From NCBI GenBank assembly GCA_965279075.1, contig CBDIHI010000004.1:62001-126000 (forward strand): a stretch of DNA of 64,000 nucleotides. Direction: 5' to 3'. Positions 51,389 to 60,892 of this stretch are shown here, one piece after another. The position numbers and the translations under genes were made by a program. The stretch is from SZAS-79 sp965279075. GTDB taxonomy: Bacteria; Pseudomonadota; Gammaproteobacteria; Burkholderiales; SG8-39. The notes beneath the pieces were generated by a model, which was not told where the DNA came from, ran no database searches, and saw nothing but the letters and a program-made list of their open reading frames with translations. The stretch's first letter is position 1, and each line of letters starts with the position of its first letter.

Positions 51389-51985
51389 ATGCAAGATCGA
51401 CATCTCATCCCGGCCCGCAAAGGGGCCGCCGCGCGCATCAGGAAGGGGCAGGTTCTTACGGTCCACAACACGCACGGTTCGCAGGTTGTGGATTTCTGGG
51501 CGTTCAACGACCCGGACCTCGGCGAATGCATGTCGATGGAGCATTCGCGCCCGTGGTTCGGCAAGATCATTCCCGCCGTCGGCGACACGCTGCTGACCAA
51601 CAAGCGTCGCCCCATCCTGACGGTCATCGAGGACACATCGCCCGGCGTGCACGACACGCTGATCGCGTCGTGCGACACCTATCGCTACGAGCAGCTCGGC
51701 TGCAAGGGCTTCCACGACAACTGCACCGACAATCTCGGGAACGCGCTGCAGGCGATGGGGCTCAAGCGCGTGGTGCACCCGTGCCCGTTCAACCTCTTCA
51801 TGCACATTCCCGTGAGGAACGGCGTCTCGATTTCCTTCGAGCCGCCACTCGGCAAGCCGGGGGACTCGATCTCATTTCGCGCGGAGATGGATGCCGTGCT
51901 CGGGTTCTCGGCCTGCCCGCAGGACATGGTGCCGATCAACGGGACCGACGGCGTGATCCACGACGCGCATTACTCGATCAGCTGA
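51389..51985 (+). CDS. DUF1989 (urea carboxylase-associated) family protein
   Basis: 198 residues. IRKGQVLTVHNTHGSQVVDFWAFN, MSMEHSRP, DTLIASCDTYRYEQLGC, HDNCTDNLGNAL and CPFNLFMHIP are the typical blocks of DUF1989 proteins, which often stand near urea-amidolyase or aminomethyltransferase-type genes; a proposed metal site uses conserved Cys and His. Its job here is not clear. Ends eight bases into the converging glycosyltransferase gene. Confidence 0.88.
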   Translation: MQDRHLIPARKGAAARIRKGQVLTVHNTHGSQVVDFWAFNDPDLGECMSMEHSRPWFGKIIPAVGDTLLTNKRRPILTVIEDTSPGVHDTLIASCDTYRYEQLGCKGFHDNCTDNLGNALQAMGLKRVVHPCPFNLFMHIPVRNGVSISFEPPLGKPGDSISFRAEMDAVLGFSACPQDMVPINGTDGVIHDAHYSIS

Positions 51986-53231
51986 TCGAGGCGAGCAGCG
52001 CGTCGGCCGCACGGCTGGCGCCGTCGTCGAGGCCGCGTGCGGCATCGCGTGCGCGGCTCGCATAGGAGGAATCCTCCGCCAGCGCCGCCAGTTCGCGGGC
52101 GATGCCTCCGGCGGTGACTTTCCGGATGGGAATGCTGCGCGCAACGCCGAGTTCCATGGCGCGGCGGGCGTTGTCGGGCTGGTCGTAGGCGACGGGCACG
52201 ATCAGTTGCGGCCGCCCGGCGCCCAGCGCCTGGGCAAGCGTCCCTATGCCCGCCTGGTGGACGATGGCAGACGCGGCTGGAAACACCGTGGAATAGGGCA
52301 GGTAGTCGAACGCCGCGACATCCTTCGGCAGCGGCCGGGCGAGGGGGGCGCCGGTGAGCAGGATCGCGCGCCGCTCGAGGTGCTGCGATGCCTCGATCGC
52401 CTTGTCCCAGAAGTCGCCGGCCAGCATGACCACCGAAGAGCCCAGTGCAAACACCAGCGGCGGCTCGCCGCCCGCGAGGAACGCCCCCAATCGCGCGAGC
52501 AGCGCCGGATCCGCCGGCCGGCCGTCGTAGCGGACGAAACCCGTGAGCACCGTGTTCGCCGGCCAGTCCGCCTGCAGTGGCGCGATCAGTTCGGGGAACA
52601 GCGCGAGGTTCAGGCGCGGCGAGTACTGGCCTTCGAGCAGGCCGGGATAGCGTGCCCCGGGCAGGCCGAGATCCGAGCGTAGCGCGGCTAGGGGCTTTTC
52701 CCAGTGCCGAACCACCACCCGGACGATTGCCTTGGCGAGCCGGTACGGAACGGGCCCGAGGCCCCGGATCGCGCGGGCCCACCAGTCGGCAGTCAGCAGC
52801 GGCCGGTCGGTCGACGACATGAGGCTGGCCGGCGCGAGCACGGAAGACGCCCAGGGCAGGCCGCTCTTTTCGTGCACCAGCGGCCCGGCCAGCGTAAGCG
52901 GGTGCGTCACCAGCAGGTCCGCATTCCTGCAGGCGGCGGTGATGTCCTCGTACTGCGCGCGGATGTGCGGCATGACCATTTCGCGGATCAGGAACGCCGG
53001 GCCGCGATAGGGATCGAAGAGTTTCGCCGCGACGGACTCCAGCCCGCCGAACTGCGCTTCGTCGGGGCGCAGGCGCGCGTAACCGATGCCTTCGGCTTCG
53101 ACCGCGGTCCGGTACCGGTCGGTGGTCGCGATCACCGCTGCGTGCCCTCGCGCGATCAGCGCCTTGCCGATGGCGATGTAGGGGTGCACGTCGCCCAGCG
53201 ACCCTACCGTGCAGAACACGATGCGTTTCAT
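51978..53231 (-). CDS. GT1-family glycosyltransferase (UGT/sterol glucosyltransferase-like)
   Basis: 417 residues. N-terminal FCTVGSLGDVHPYIAIGKALIARGHAAVIAT is the acceptor-side Rossmann motif of MurG/UGT-type enzymes; the donor-side motif is HQAGIGTLAQALGAGRPQLIVPVAYDQPDNA. It should move a sugar from a nucleotide-sugar to a lipid or small hydrophobic alcohol. No other cell-wall sugar genes adjoin. Its ATG lies 66 bases from the divergent D-aminoacylase gene. Confidence 0.9.
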   Translation of the reverse strand: MKRIVFCTVGSLGDVHPYIAIGKALIARGHAAVIATTDRYRTAVEAEGIGYARLRPDEAQFGGLESVAAKLFDPYRGPAFLIREMVMPHIRAQYEDITAACRNADLLVTHPLTLAGPLVHEKSGLPWASSVLAPASLMSSTDRPLLTADWWARAIRGLGPVPYRLAKAIVRVVVRHWEKPLAALRSDLGLPGARYPGLLEGQYSPRLNLALFPELIAPLQADWPANTVLTGFVRYDGRPADPALLARLGAFLAGGEPPLVFALGSSVVMLAGDFWDKAIEASQHLERRAILLTGAPLARPLPKDVAAFDYLPYSTVFPAASAIVHQAGIGTLAQALGAGRPQLIVPVAYDQPDNARRAMELGVARSIPIRKVTAGGIARELAALAEDSSYASRARDAARGLDDGASRAADALLASIS

Positions 53232-53297
53232 GCGGGCCAGTGTAGCCTCGCCGTCAGCGGCACGCGATAATCGTCCCGCTTACCCAAGGGAGTCGCC

Positions 53298-54764
53298 ATG
53301 CCGAACGAAACTTACGACCTCATCGTGCGCAATGCCGTCATCATCGACGGCACGCGCGCGCCCCGCTTCGAGGGCGGGATCGGCGTGCGCGGCGGACGCA
53401 TCGCCAAAGTCGGTCGCCTCGAAGGGGCGAAGGCGGAGCGCGAAATTGACGCGGGCGGCCGGATCGCCGCGCCGGGTTTCATCGACGCCCACACGCATGA
53501 CGACCGGCTGCTGCTCTCGTCGCCCGACATGTCGGCCAAGGTCAGCCAGGGCGTGACGACCGTGGTGACCGGCAATTGCGGCGTGAGCCTCGCGCCGTTG
53601 GTCCACCGGTCGGGCGCGGTCACCCCGCCGCTGGACCTGCTCGACGACTCGGGCGGGTGGTTCCGCTTTCCTTCGTTCGCGGCTTATTTCGAGGCGCTTG
53701 CCTCGAGCCCGGCGGCGACCAATTTCGCGCCCATGGTCGGCCATACGACGTTGCGCGTGATGAGCATGGACGACGTGGAGCGCCCGGCGAACCCTGCCGA
53801 GATCGCGCGCATGCAGGGCCTTGCGCGCGAGGCGCTGGCCGCCGGCGCGATCGGCGTGTCCACCGGCACCTTCTACGAACCCGCCTCGGCTGCGCCGACC
53901 GCCGAGATCATCGAGGTATGCCGGCCGCTGACCGAGTTCAAAGGGCTGTACGTCACGCACATGAGGAACGAGGCCGAGAAGATCATCGAAGCATTGGACG
54001 AGACCTTCCTCATCGGCCGCGAACTCGGCATCCAGGTCGTGGTCTCCCACCACAAGGTGGCCGGGGTCCCCAACCACGGCCGCTCGCCCGAGACGCTCGC
54101 CCATATATCGAAGCACATGGCCATGCAGCCCATAGGCCTCGATTGCTATCCCTACTGCGCATCGTCGACGATACTCACATGGAGCCGTGTCGGAGCCGCA
54201 TCCAAGGTGCTCGTCACCTGGTCCAAGCCCCACCCGGAATTCAGCGGCATGGAGCTTTCCGCCGTTGCGCAGGCGATGGGGCTCCCGCAGGAGCAGGCGG
54301 TCGCGAAGCTGCTGCCGGCCGGCGCGATCTACTTCGCGATGGACGAAGCCGACGTGCAGCGGATCCTGAAGTTCGAGCACACCATGGTCGGCTCTGACGG
54401 CCTCCCGCACGACGCCGCGCCGCATCCCCGGCTGTGGGGGACCTTCCCGCGCGTGCTCGGGCACTACAGCCGCGACCTCGGCCTGTTCCCGCTGGAGACC
54501 GCCGTGCACAAGATGACCGGCCTCACCGCCGCGACATTCGGCCTCGCCGGCCGCGGCGTGATCCGCGAAGGCGCGTACGCCGACATTACGATCTTCGATG
54601 CGGGGGAGGTCGCGGAAGGCGCGACTTTCGCCAAGCCGATCCAGGCTGCGCGTGGCATCGACACGGTGATCGTCAATGGCGAGGCGGTGTGGAGGGACGG
54701 CAAGCCCACCGGCGCGCGGCCGGGACGGCACTTGCGCAGGACGGCGGCTGCCCCGGGAGGGTGA
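53298..54764 (+). CDS. N-acyl-D-amino-acid deacylase family amidohydrolase
   Basis: 488 residues. The metal site HTHDD (H65, H67) lies in APGFIDAHTHDDR; GVTTVVTGNCG with the bridging Cys, YVTHMRNEAEKI and VVSHHKVAG follow, and the C-terminal GSDGLPHDAAPHPR carries the catalytic Asp. D-aminoacylases release D-amino acids from N-acyl forms; related enzymes act on other amides. A ribosome site AGGGAG lies before the ATG. Free-standing between GT1 and CBS genes. Confidence 0.9.
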   Translation: MPNETYDLIVRNAVIIDGTRAPRFEGGIGVRGGRIAKVGRLEGAKAEREIDAGGRIAAPGFIDAHTHDDRLLLSSPDMSAKVSQGVTTVVTGNCGVSLAPLVHRSGAVTPPLDLLDDSGGWFRFPSFAAYFEALASSPAATNFAPMVGHTTLRVMSMDDVERPANPAEIARMQGLAREALAAGAIGVSTGTFYEPASAAPTAEIIEVCRPLTEFKGLYVTHMRNEAEKIIEALDETFLIGRELGIQVVVSHHKVAGVPNHGRSPETLAHISKHMAMQPIGLDCYPYCASSTILTWSRVGAASKVLVTWSKPHPEFSGMELSAVAQAMGLPQEQAVAKLLPAGAIYFAMDEADVQRILKFEHTMVGSDGLPHDAAPHPRLWGTFPRVLGHYSRDLGLFPLETAVHKMTGLTAATFGLAGRGVIREGAYADITIFDAGEVAEGATFAKPIQAARGIDTVIVNGEAVWRDGKPTGARPGRHLRRTAAAPGG

Positions 54765-54862
54765 TGCGGCGCAATATGCGCAGGTCCGGATCCGGCAGAC
54801 CGGCGGCGCGTCCTGTGGGATACTGCATCGAGCCTGTTTCGTTTTTCCGAGGAGGACGGACC

Positions 54863-55297
54863 ATGCAAATCAAGGAAATCCTGCGTGTAAAGGGGACCCG
54901 CCTGCTGTCGATTTCGGCGGACGGACGGGCGGTGGACGCAGTGAAGACCATGGCCGAGGAGAACCTCGGGTCGCTGGTCGTCATGGAAGGCACGCGCATG
55001 CTCGGCATGCTGACCTTCCACGAGATCCTGCAGGCGCTCCACAAGGGCAGGGGTTCGCTGAGCGACGTGAAGGTCGGCGACATCATGGTGAAGGAGCCGG
55101 TCACCGCGACGCCGGACATGGAAGTGAACGACCTGCGCCGCACGATGCTCGAAACCAGCGCTCGCTACCTTCCGGTGCTGGAAGACGGCAAGCTCGCCGG
55201 CGTGATCTCCTTTCGCGACGTGGCCAAGGCGGTGCTCGAGGAGCAGGATTTCGAGAACCGCATGCTCAAGGGCTACATCAAGAACTGGCCGGCATGA
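54863..55297 (+). CDS. CBS-domain protein
   Basis: 144 residues with two CBS motifs: RAVDAVKTMAEENLGSLVVMEGTRMLGMLTFHEI and MEVNDLRRTMLETSARYLPVLEDGKLAGVISFRDV. GAGGAGG is upstream of ATG 54863. Such stand-alone pairs bind adenine nucleotides and sense energy state. Its partner is unknown. Followed after ten bases by the exported amidohydrolase. Confidence 0.92.
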   Translation: MQIKEILRVKGTRLLSISADGRAVDAVKTMAEENLGSLVVMEGTRMLGMLTFHEILQALHKGRGSLSDVKVGDIMVKEPVTATPDMEVNDLRRTMLETSARYLPVLEDGKLAGVISFRDVAKAVLEEQDFENRMLKGYIKNWPA

Positions 55298-55307
55298 CGG
55301 CCATGCC

Positions 55308-56564
55308 TTGAACCGTCGCCGCCTGTTGCTCGGCGGCGCGGCGGTTGCCGGCGCGTCGGCCCTCGCCGCCTGGCGCTTCCGGCCCGAACAGGGCCTGTGG
55401 AACCCGTGCCTCGCCCCGTTGCCGCGCAGCCTCGCCGAGCACGAACTCGTCAGGTCCGCGTGGGAGGGACTCGACCCGGCCAAAGTCTGGGATGCGCACG
55501 CGCACCTCGTCGGCACCGGCGATTCGCCGAGCGGCATCCGAATCAACCCCGACATGCGCAGCCTGCTCAGCCCGGTGGCCTACGCGCAGCGGGCCTTCTT
55601 CATGAATGCCGCATGCGCCGAAGGCGATGGCGTGGACGAAGCCTATGTCGCGCGGCTCGCCGCGCTTGCGGGCGAGATGCGCGGCGGGACGAAACTGATG
55701 CTGTTCGCGTTCGAGCGCGCGCACGATGTGAACGGCGAAGTGCTCTGGGACCACACCGGGTTCTACGTGCCCGATGCGTACGCACGCGACGTCGCGAGGA
55801 AGTCCGGCGGCGTCTTCGAATGGGTCGCGTCCATCCATCCTTATCGCAAGGATTGCGTGGAGGCGCTTGCACAAGCCAAGCGCGACGGCGCCCGCGCGGT
55901 GAAATGGCTGCCTTCCGCGATGGGCATCGACCCGGGCTCGCCCCAGTGCGATCGCTTCTATGCCGCCGCCGCCCGCCTCGACCTGCCCCTGATCTCCCAC
56001 GCGGGCGAGGAGAGGGCGGTGGAAGGCGTGGGCGCGCACGATTTCGGCAACCCGCTCAAGCTGCGCCGCGCGCTGGATGCCGGCGTGCGCGTGGTCGTCG
56101 CGCATTGCGCGTCGATGGGCGAGGACCGGGACCTGGACCACGGGGGCGGGGGGCCGTACGTCGCCAGTTTCGAGCTGTTCGCCCGCCTGATGGGGGAGGC
56201 GCGCTACGAAGGCCGGCTCTGCGGCGACCTGTCGGCGGTGCTGCAGAGCGCCCGGGCCGGCGTCCTCGCGCGCGTCATCCGGGAGGAGGCGTGGCACGCC
56301 CGCCTGCTGAACGGCTCGGACTACCCGCTGCCCGGGGTCATGCCGTTGTTTTCGACGGGCCTGCTCGTGTCGCTGGGCCTGCTGGACCCGGCGGCGGCGC
56401 CGGTGCTCACGGAAATCCGCCGCTACAACCCCCTGCTCTTCGATTTCGTCGCGAAGCGCGCGTTGCGCAAGGACGGAAAGGGGATCGGCAGGGCCGCCTT
56501 CGAGACGCGCGGCTTCTTCGACCCGCTCAGCAGCCCGGCCAGAAAGGCGAGCCGAAGCGGTTGA
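55308..56564 (+). CDS. Tat-exported amidohydrolase family protein
   Basis: 418 residues from a TTG at 55308. MNRRRLLLGGAAVAGASALAAW is a Tat-type signal. VWDAHAHLVG is the metal motif; LPLISHAGEERAV, VVVAHCASMGEDRDLDHGG and LLNGSDYPLPG give the later His and Asp of metal-dependent hydrolases. Reaction unknown; the outside location is uncommon for this superfamily. Its end overlaps the converging lipoprotein gene by 38 bases. Confidence 0.85.
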   Translation: MNRRRLLLGGAAVAGASALAAWRFRPEQGLWNPCLAPLPRSLAEHELVRSAWEGLDPAKVWDAHAHLVGTGDSPSGIRINPDMRSLLSPVAYAQRAFFMNAACAEGDGVDEAYVARLAALAGEMRGGTKLMLFAFERAHDVNGEVLWDHTGFYVPDAYARDVARKSGGVFEWVASIHPYRKDCVEALAQAKRDGARAVKWLPSAMGIDPGSPQCDRFYAAAARLDLPLISHAGEERAVEGVGAHDFGNPLKLRRALDAGVRVVVAHCASMGEDRDLDHGGGGPYVASFELFARLMGEARYEGRLCGDLSAVLQSARAGVLARVIREEAWHARLLNGSDYPLPGVMPLFSTGLLVSLGLLDPAAAPVLTEIRRYNPLLFDFVAKRALRKDGKGIGRAAFETRGFFDPLSSPARKASRSG

Positions 56565-56919
56565 AGGGTGCCCGGCCAAAGCGGCCGCAGCGCGAGAACG
56601 GGCCCATCTCCGGGCCGTACAGCATCTGGTTGAAGCGCGCGCGCTGGCGCAACTCCTCGATCTGCGCGGCCTGCAGGTAATCGAGCGCTTCGCGCGGCAC
56701 GCCTTCGGAGGACAACTGCAGGATGTCCGATGCGGAGAGTGCGAGCACCGTGCGGGTTTTTTCCAGTCGCTCCACCATGGCCGCGGGCGTCTCGCCGGAT
56801 CTGGCAAGCTGGATCACCTGTTCGCGGGTCAGTGGCGGCGGACCGGGATCGAAGATCGCGCACCCGGAAAGGGCGAGGCACGCCGCGAGGGCCAAAGGCC
56901 GATAGATTGCCATGCGCAT
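56527..56919 (-). CDS. Small putative lipoprotein
   Basis: 130 residues. LALAACLALSGCAIF carries a lipobox with Cys20, so it should be lipid-anchored. A helical middle (TREQVIQLARSGETPAAMVERLEKTRTVLALSASDILQLSSEGVP is the region, Gln/Glu/Ser-rich) is followed by an Arg- and Gly-rich end. A start two codons later (56913) is equally possible. No family recognised beyond lipoprotein. Confidence 0.75.
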   Translation of the reverse strand: MRMAIYRPLALAACLALSGCAIFDPGPPPLTREQVIQLARSGETPAAMVERLEKTRTVLALSASDILQLSSEGVPREALDYLQAAQIEELRQRARFNQMLYGPEMGPFSRCGRFGRAPFNRFGSPFWPGC

Positions 56920-57009
56920 TGGACAGGCCGGGGCCGAGAGGGTTCGACCCCTATGCTAAACTCGCCCGCAGTTATTGCGCTAAGTCCTTCACATTCTGGA
57001 ACTAATTTG

Positions 57010-58110
57010 ATGTCCGGCAACACTTTCGGCACGCTGTTCTGTGTCACGTCCTTCGGCGAATCGCACGGCCCCGCGCTGGGCGGCGTGGTCGACGGCTGCC
57101 CGCCCGGCATGGCGCTTTCGGCGGCCGACCTGCAGGTCGAGCTCGACCGCAGGAAGCCCGGCACGTCGCGGCATGTCACGCAAAGGCGCGAATCCGACAC
57201 CGTGGAGTTGCTGTCGGGCGTATTCGAGGGCCGTACCACCGGCACCGCGATCGGCTTCCTGATCCGCAACGAGGACCAGCGTTCCAAGGACTACGCCGCG
57301 ATCGCGGAGAAGTTCCGCCCGGGGCACGCCGACTACACCTATTGGATGAAGTACGGCCTGCGCGACCCGCGCGGCGGCGGGCGGGCCTCGGCGCGCGAGA
57401 CCGCCGTACGCGTCGCGGCCGGCGCCATCGCAAAGAAGTGGCTGAAGGAGCGCTACGGCGTGGTCGTGCGCGGCTACCTCGCGCAGATCGGCCCCAGGCC
57501 GATCCCGTTCCTCGACTGGGGCGCGGTGGGAACCAACCCGTTCTTCGCGCCCAACGCCGGCATCGTGCCGGAGCTCGACGCCTTCATGGACGCGCTGCGC
57601 GAGTCGGGCGACTCGTGCGGGGCGCGCGTCAACGTGGTGGCCGAGAACGTGCCGCCCGGCTGGGGCGAGCCGGTCTACGGCCGGCTGGACGCCGACATCG
57701 CCGCGGCCATGATGTCGATCAACGCCGTGAAGGGCGTCGAGATCGGCGCCGGCTTCGCGTCGATTGCCCAAACCGGCAGCGAGCACGGCGACGAGATGAC
57801 GCCGGAAGGGTTCCTGTCCAACAACAACGGAGGGGTGCTCGGCGGCATCTCGACGGGGCAGGACATCGCGGTGTCCATCGCGCTGAAGCCGACCTCCAGC
57901 ATCCGGATCCCGAGGCGCACGATCGACGCGAACGGGTTGCCCGTCGAAGTGGCGACCACCGGCCGGCACGACCCCTGCGTGGGCATACGCGCGACGCCCA
58001 TCGCCGAGGCGATGCTCGCATGCGTGCTGATGGACCAGGCGCTGCGTCACCGCGCGCAGAACGCGGACGTCGTCGCACGCACGAAAGCGGTGCCGGGCAG
58101 GGTGCGCTGA
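57010..58110 (+). CDS. aroC: Chorismate synthase
   Basis: 366 residues from ATG 57010; an earlier in-frame Met at 56953 lacks family similarity. MSGNTFGTLFCVTSFGESHG, GCPPGM, RRESDTVELLSGVFEGRTTG, DYRPGHADYTYWMKYG-type block (KFRPGHADYTYWMKYG), GGGRASARETA, and VMDQALRHRAQ-like VLMDQALRHR cover the whole enzyme. Makes chorismate from EPSP with reduced FMN, the last common step to aromatic amino acids. Forms the junction between the catabolic region and the housekeeping block. Confidence 0.98.
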   Translation: MSGNTFGTLFCVTSFGESHGPALGGVVDGCPPGMALSAADLQVELDRRKPGTSRHVTQRRESDTVELLSGVFEGRTTGTAIGFLIRNEDQRSKDYAAIAEKFRPGHADYTYWMKYGLRDPRGGGRASARETAVRVAAGAIAKKWLKERYGVVVRGYLAQIGPRPIPFLDWGAVGTNPFFAPNAGIVPELDAFMDALRESGDSCGARVNVVAENVPPGWGEPVYGRLDADIAAAMMSINAVKGVEIGAGFASIAQTGSEHGDEMTPEGFLSNNNGGVLGGISTGQDIAVSIALKPTSSIRIPRRTIDANGLPVEVATTGRHDPCVGIRATPIAEAMLACVLMDQALRHRAQNADVVARTKAVPGRVR

Positions 58111-58185
58111 AACGCCGAAGCCTGTGGAAAACCCCCGCAAAATCAATTACAGTGGCAACCCGACCCATCCGTTCGAGGCACCGAC

Positions 58186-58425
58186 ATGAGCAATAACAAA
58201 GGGCAGCTGCTACAAGACCCGTTCCTGAATACGCTGCGCAAGGAACACGTACCCGTGTCGATCTACCTCGTGAACGGCATCAAGCTGCAGGGCCAGATCG
58301 AGTCCTTCGACCAGTACGTGGTGCTGCTGCGCAATTCCGTCACCCAGATGGTGTACAAGCACGCCATCTCCACCGTCGTCCCGGCCCGCGCGATCACGCT
58401 GCCGACGGATGGCGCAGACGCCTGA
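58186..58425 (+). CDS. hfq: RNA chaperone Hfq
   Basis: 79 residues, usual size for beta-proteobacteria. MSNNKGQLLQDPFLNTLRKE, VSIYLVNGIKLQGQIESFDQYVVLL (Sm1) and VTQMVYKHAISTVVPAR (Sm2 with YKHAIS) are intact. Hexameric RNA chaperone that helps small RNAs pair with mRNAs. Precedes hflX as in other Proteobacteria. Confidence 0.99.
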   Translation: MSNNKGQLLQDPFLNTLRKEHVPVSIYLVNGIKLQGQIESFDQYVVLLRNSVTQMVYKHAISTVVPARAITLPTDGADA

Positions 58426-58432
58426 CCCGAGC

Positions 58433-58459
58433 GACACCCTAGCGGTGTCTGCGACACCG
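58433..58459 (+). promoter_or_regulatory. Mutually exclusive hairpins between hfq and hflX
   Basis: GACACC (58433-58438), GGTGTC (58444-58449) and GACACC (58453-58458) occur in a row. The middle can pair with either side: a six-bp stem with a five-base loop, or a seven-bp stem (CGGTGTC/GACACCG) with a three-base loop that ends five bases before the hflX ATG at 58465. This arrangement can switch access to the start codon. Confidence 0.5.
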
Positions 58460-58464
58460 CCCTG

Positions 58465-59646
58465 ATGCCCGACCGCCCCGCAGCCGTCCCCCGTTCGCAG
58501 GCCGCAGTCCTCGTCTGCCTGGATTTCGGCAAGGACGAGGGCCATGCCGAGTCGGTCGAGGAAATCGTCCGCCTGGCCGAGAGCGCCGGCGCCACCACCC
58601 ACAGCATCGTCCAGGGCAGGCGCCAGCGCCCGGACGCTGCGCTGTTCGCCGGTTCGGGCAAGGTCGAGGAGATCAAGGCCGCGGTCGCCGACCTGGGCGC
58701 GGGCACGGTGATCTTCAACCACCACCTGTCGCCGGTCCAGGAGCGCAACCTCGAGAAGAAGCTCGAGTGCCGCGTCATGGACCGCACGCGGCTGATCCTC
58801 GAGATCTTCGCCCGGCGCGCCAAGACCCACGAAGGCAAGCTCCAGGTGGAACTCGCCCAGATGGAATACCTGTCCACCCGCCTGATCCGCGGCTGGACCC
58901 ACCTCGAACGGCAGCGCGGCGGCATCGGCCTGCGCGGCGGCCCGGGCGAGACGCAGCTCGAACTCGACCGGCGCCTGATCTCGCAGCGGATCAAGGTGCT
59001 GAAGGCCGAGCTCGACAAGACCCGCCAGCGGCGCGACGTGCAGCGCCGCGCGCGCGCGCGCAAGGACGTGTTCTCGGTCTCGCTGGTCGGCTACACCAAC
59101 GCCGGGAAATCGACGATTTTCAATGCGCTGACCCATGCCAAGGGGTACGCCGCGGACCAGCTGTTCGCGACGCTGGACACGACCACGCGGCGGATCTTCC
59201 TGCCCGAGCTCGGGCCGCGGGGCGGCCAGGTCGTCGTGTCCGACACCGTGGGGTTCATCCGCGACCTGCCCACCAGCCTGATCGCGGCGTTCCGCGCCAC
59301 GCTGGAGGAGACCGTCCAGGCCGACTTGCTGCTGCACGTGGTGGACAGCGCCTCGCCGGTGCGGGACATGCAGGCGGCGGAAGTCAACAAGGTGCTGGCC
59401 GAGATCGGGGCCGACAAGGTCCCCCAGGCGCTGGTCATGAATAAGATTGATCTCGCAAACGCCGGGGTGGGCCTTCCGCCCGGCTTGGAACGCGATGAAT
59501 ATGGTAAGATTTTCCGTATTCGCGTGAGTGCGCGCACGGGTGCCGGAATGCAAGCCCTGCGCAGCGCGATCGCCGAACTGGCCCCGGATCACCTGCGACA
59601 ACGCGGGACCGCGGCCGATCCCACCACCCATCCTGAACTGGCCTGA
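58465..59646 (+). CDS. hflX: GTPase HflX
   Basis: 393 residues. N-terminal HflX domain (AVLVCLDFG, SAGATTHSIVQGRRQRPDAALFAGSGKVEEI), the glycine-rich segment GGIGLRGGPGETQLELDRR, then the G domain with G1 VGYTNAGKST, G3 DTVGFIRDLP and G4 NKID. Binds the ribosome and splits stalled or dormant ones. No clear ribosome site precedes ATG 58465; the hairpin upstream may matter for its translation. Confidence 0.97.
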   Translation: MPDRPAAVPRSQAAVLVCLDFGKDEGHAESVEEIVRLAESAGATTHSIVQGRRQRPDAALFAGSGKVEEIKAAVADLGAGTVIFNHHLSPVQERNLEKKLECRVMDRTRLILEIFARRAKTHEGKLQVELAQMEYLSTRLIRGWTHLERQRGGIGLRGGPGETQLELDRRLISQRIKVLKAELDKTRQRRDVQRRARARKDVFSVSLVGYTNAGKSTIFNALTHAKGYAADQLFATLDTTTRRIFLPELGPRGGQVVVSDTVGFIRDLPTSLIAAFRATLEETVQADLLLHVVDSASPVRDMQAAEVNKVLAEIGADKVPQALVMNKIDLANAGVGLPPGLERDEYGKIFRIRVSARTGAGMQALRSAIAELAPDHLRQRGTAADPTTHPELA

Positions 59647-59656
59647 CAAAATCCGT

Positions 59657-60892
59657 ATGTCGCTGAACGACCCAAACTGGGGACGCGGGGGATCTCGCGG
59701 CCCGCAAGGCCCCAACGGCGGCAAGCAGGGGCCGCCCGACCTCGACGAGCTCTGGCGCAGCTTCAACCGCAAGCTCTCCGACCTGTTCGGCAAGCGCGGC
59801 GGCGGGGGCGACGGCCCGTCCTCCGGTGGCGGGCCCAACCCGGCCCAGATCGGCGGCGGCGCGGGCATCCTTGCCGCGCTGGTGCTGGCGGTGTGGCTCG
59901 CGAGCGGCTTCTACATCGTGGTCGAGGGCACGCGCGGCGTGGTGCTCACCTTCGGCAAGTTCGCCGAGGAGACCCAGTCCGGCCTGCGCTGGCGCATGCC
60001 GTGGCCGATCCAGACCCACGAAATCGTCAACCTCTCGCAGGTGCGCACGCTCGAGATCGGCTATCGCAACAGCGTGAAGACCAAGGTCCTCAAGGAATCG
60101 CTCATGCTCACGGACGACGAGAACATCGTCGACCTGCAGTTCGCCGTGCAGTACACGGTGAAGGACGTGAAGGACTACATGTTCAACAACAAGCGCCCGG
60201 ACGAGGCCGTCATGCAGGCGGCGGAAACGGCGGCCCGCGAGATCATCGGCAAGAGCCGCATGGACCAGATCCTGTACGAGTCGCGCGAGGAAATCGCGAT
60301 CAAGACCCGCCAGCTGATGCAGGTGATCCTCGACCGCTACAAGACCGGCGTGTCGATCTCCAACGTGACGATCCAGAACGCCCAGCCCCCCGAGCAGGTG
60401 CAGGCCGCGTTCGACGACGCCGTGAAGGCCGGCCAGGACAGGGAAAGGCAGAAGAACGAGGGCCAGAGCTACGCCAACGACGTGATCCCCAAGGCGCGCG
60501 GCACCGCCGCCCGCCTCATGCAGGAGGCCGAGGGCTACAAGCAGCGCGTGATCGCCAATGCGGACGGCGAGGCGTCGCGCTTCAAGCAGGTGCTGTCCGA
60601 GTATTCGAAGGCGCCGGCGGTGACCCGCGAGCGGATCTACCTCGACACGATGCAGCAGATCCTCAGCTCCACCACCAAGGTGCTGACCGACACCAAGGGC
60701 GGCAGCAACCTGCTCTACCTGCCGCTCGACAAGCTGATCCAGAAGAGCCAGCAGGAAACGGCGGGTGCGCTGCCCGAGGGCGCGGCGGTGCTGAAGCCCG
60801 GCGCCAACGCGCCCGAGCCGCTGCCGTCGACCGAAGGCGGGCCGCGCGCGCGCGACGGCAACCTGCGTAACCGCGAAAGGGGCGAACGATGA
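59657..60892 (+). CDS. hflK: HflK, FtsH-associated membrane protein
   Basis: 411 residues. N-terminal Gly/Pro-rich cytosolic tail, one span (ILAALVLAVWLASGFYIVV), then the SPFH/band 7 domain in the periplasm with VKDVKDYMFNNKRPDEAV and QVILDRYKTGVSISNVTIQ, and a coiled helix. With HflC it forms the large cage around the FtsH protease. The stop and hflC ATG overlap as ATGA (60889-60892). Confidence 0.97.
   Translation: MSLNDPNWGRGGSRGPQGPNGGKQGPPDLDELWRSFNRKLSDLFGKRGGGGDGPSSGGGPNPAQIGGGAGILAALVLAVWLASGFYIVVEGTRGVVLTFGKFAEETQSGLRWRMPWPIQTHEIVNLSQVRTLEIGYRNSVKTKVLKESLMLTDDENIVDLQFAVQYTVKDVKDYMFNNKRPDEAVMQAAETAAREIIGKSRMDQILYESREEIAIKTRQLMQVILDRYKTGVSISNVTIQNAQPPEQVQAAFDDAVKAGQDRERQKNEGQSYANDVIPKARGTAARLMQEAEGYKQRVIANADGEASRFKQVLSEYSKAPAVTRERIYLDTMQQILSSTTKVLTDTKGGSNLLYLPLDKLIQKSQQETAGALPEGAAVLKPGANAPEPLPSTEGGPRARDGNLRNRERGER

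Noticed and set aside
56950..56960. TATGCTAAACT as a -10 box for aroC
   Set aside because: No -35-like hexamer lies at the right distance, so I did not list it as a promoter.
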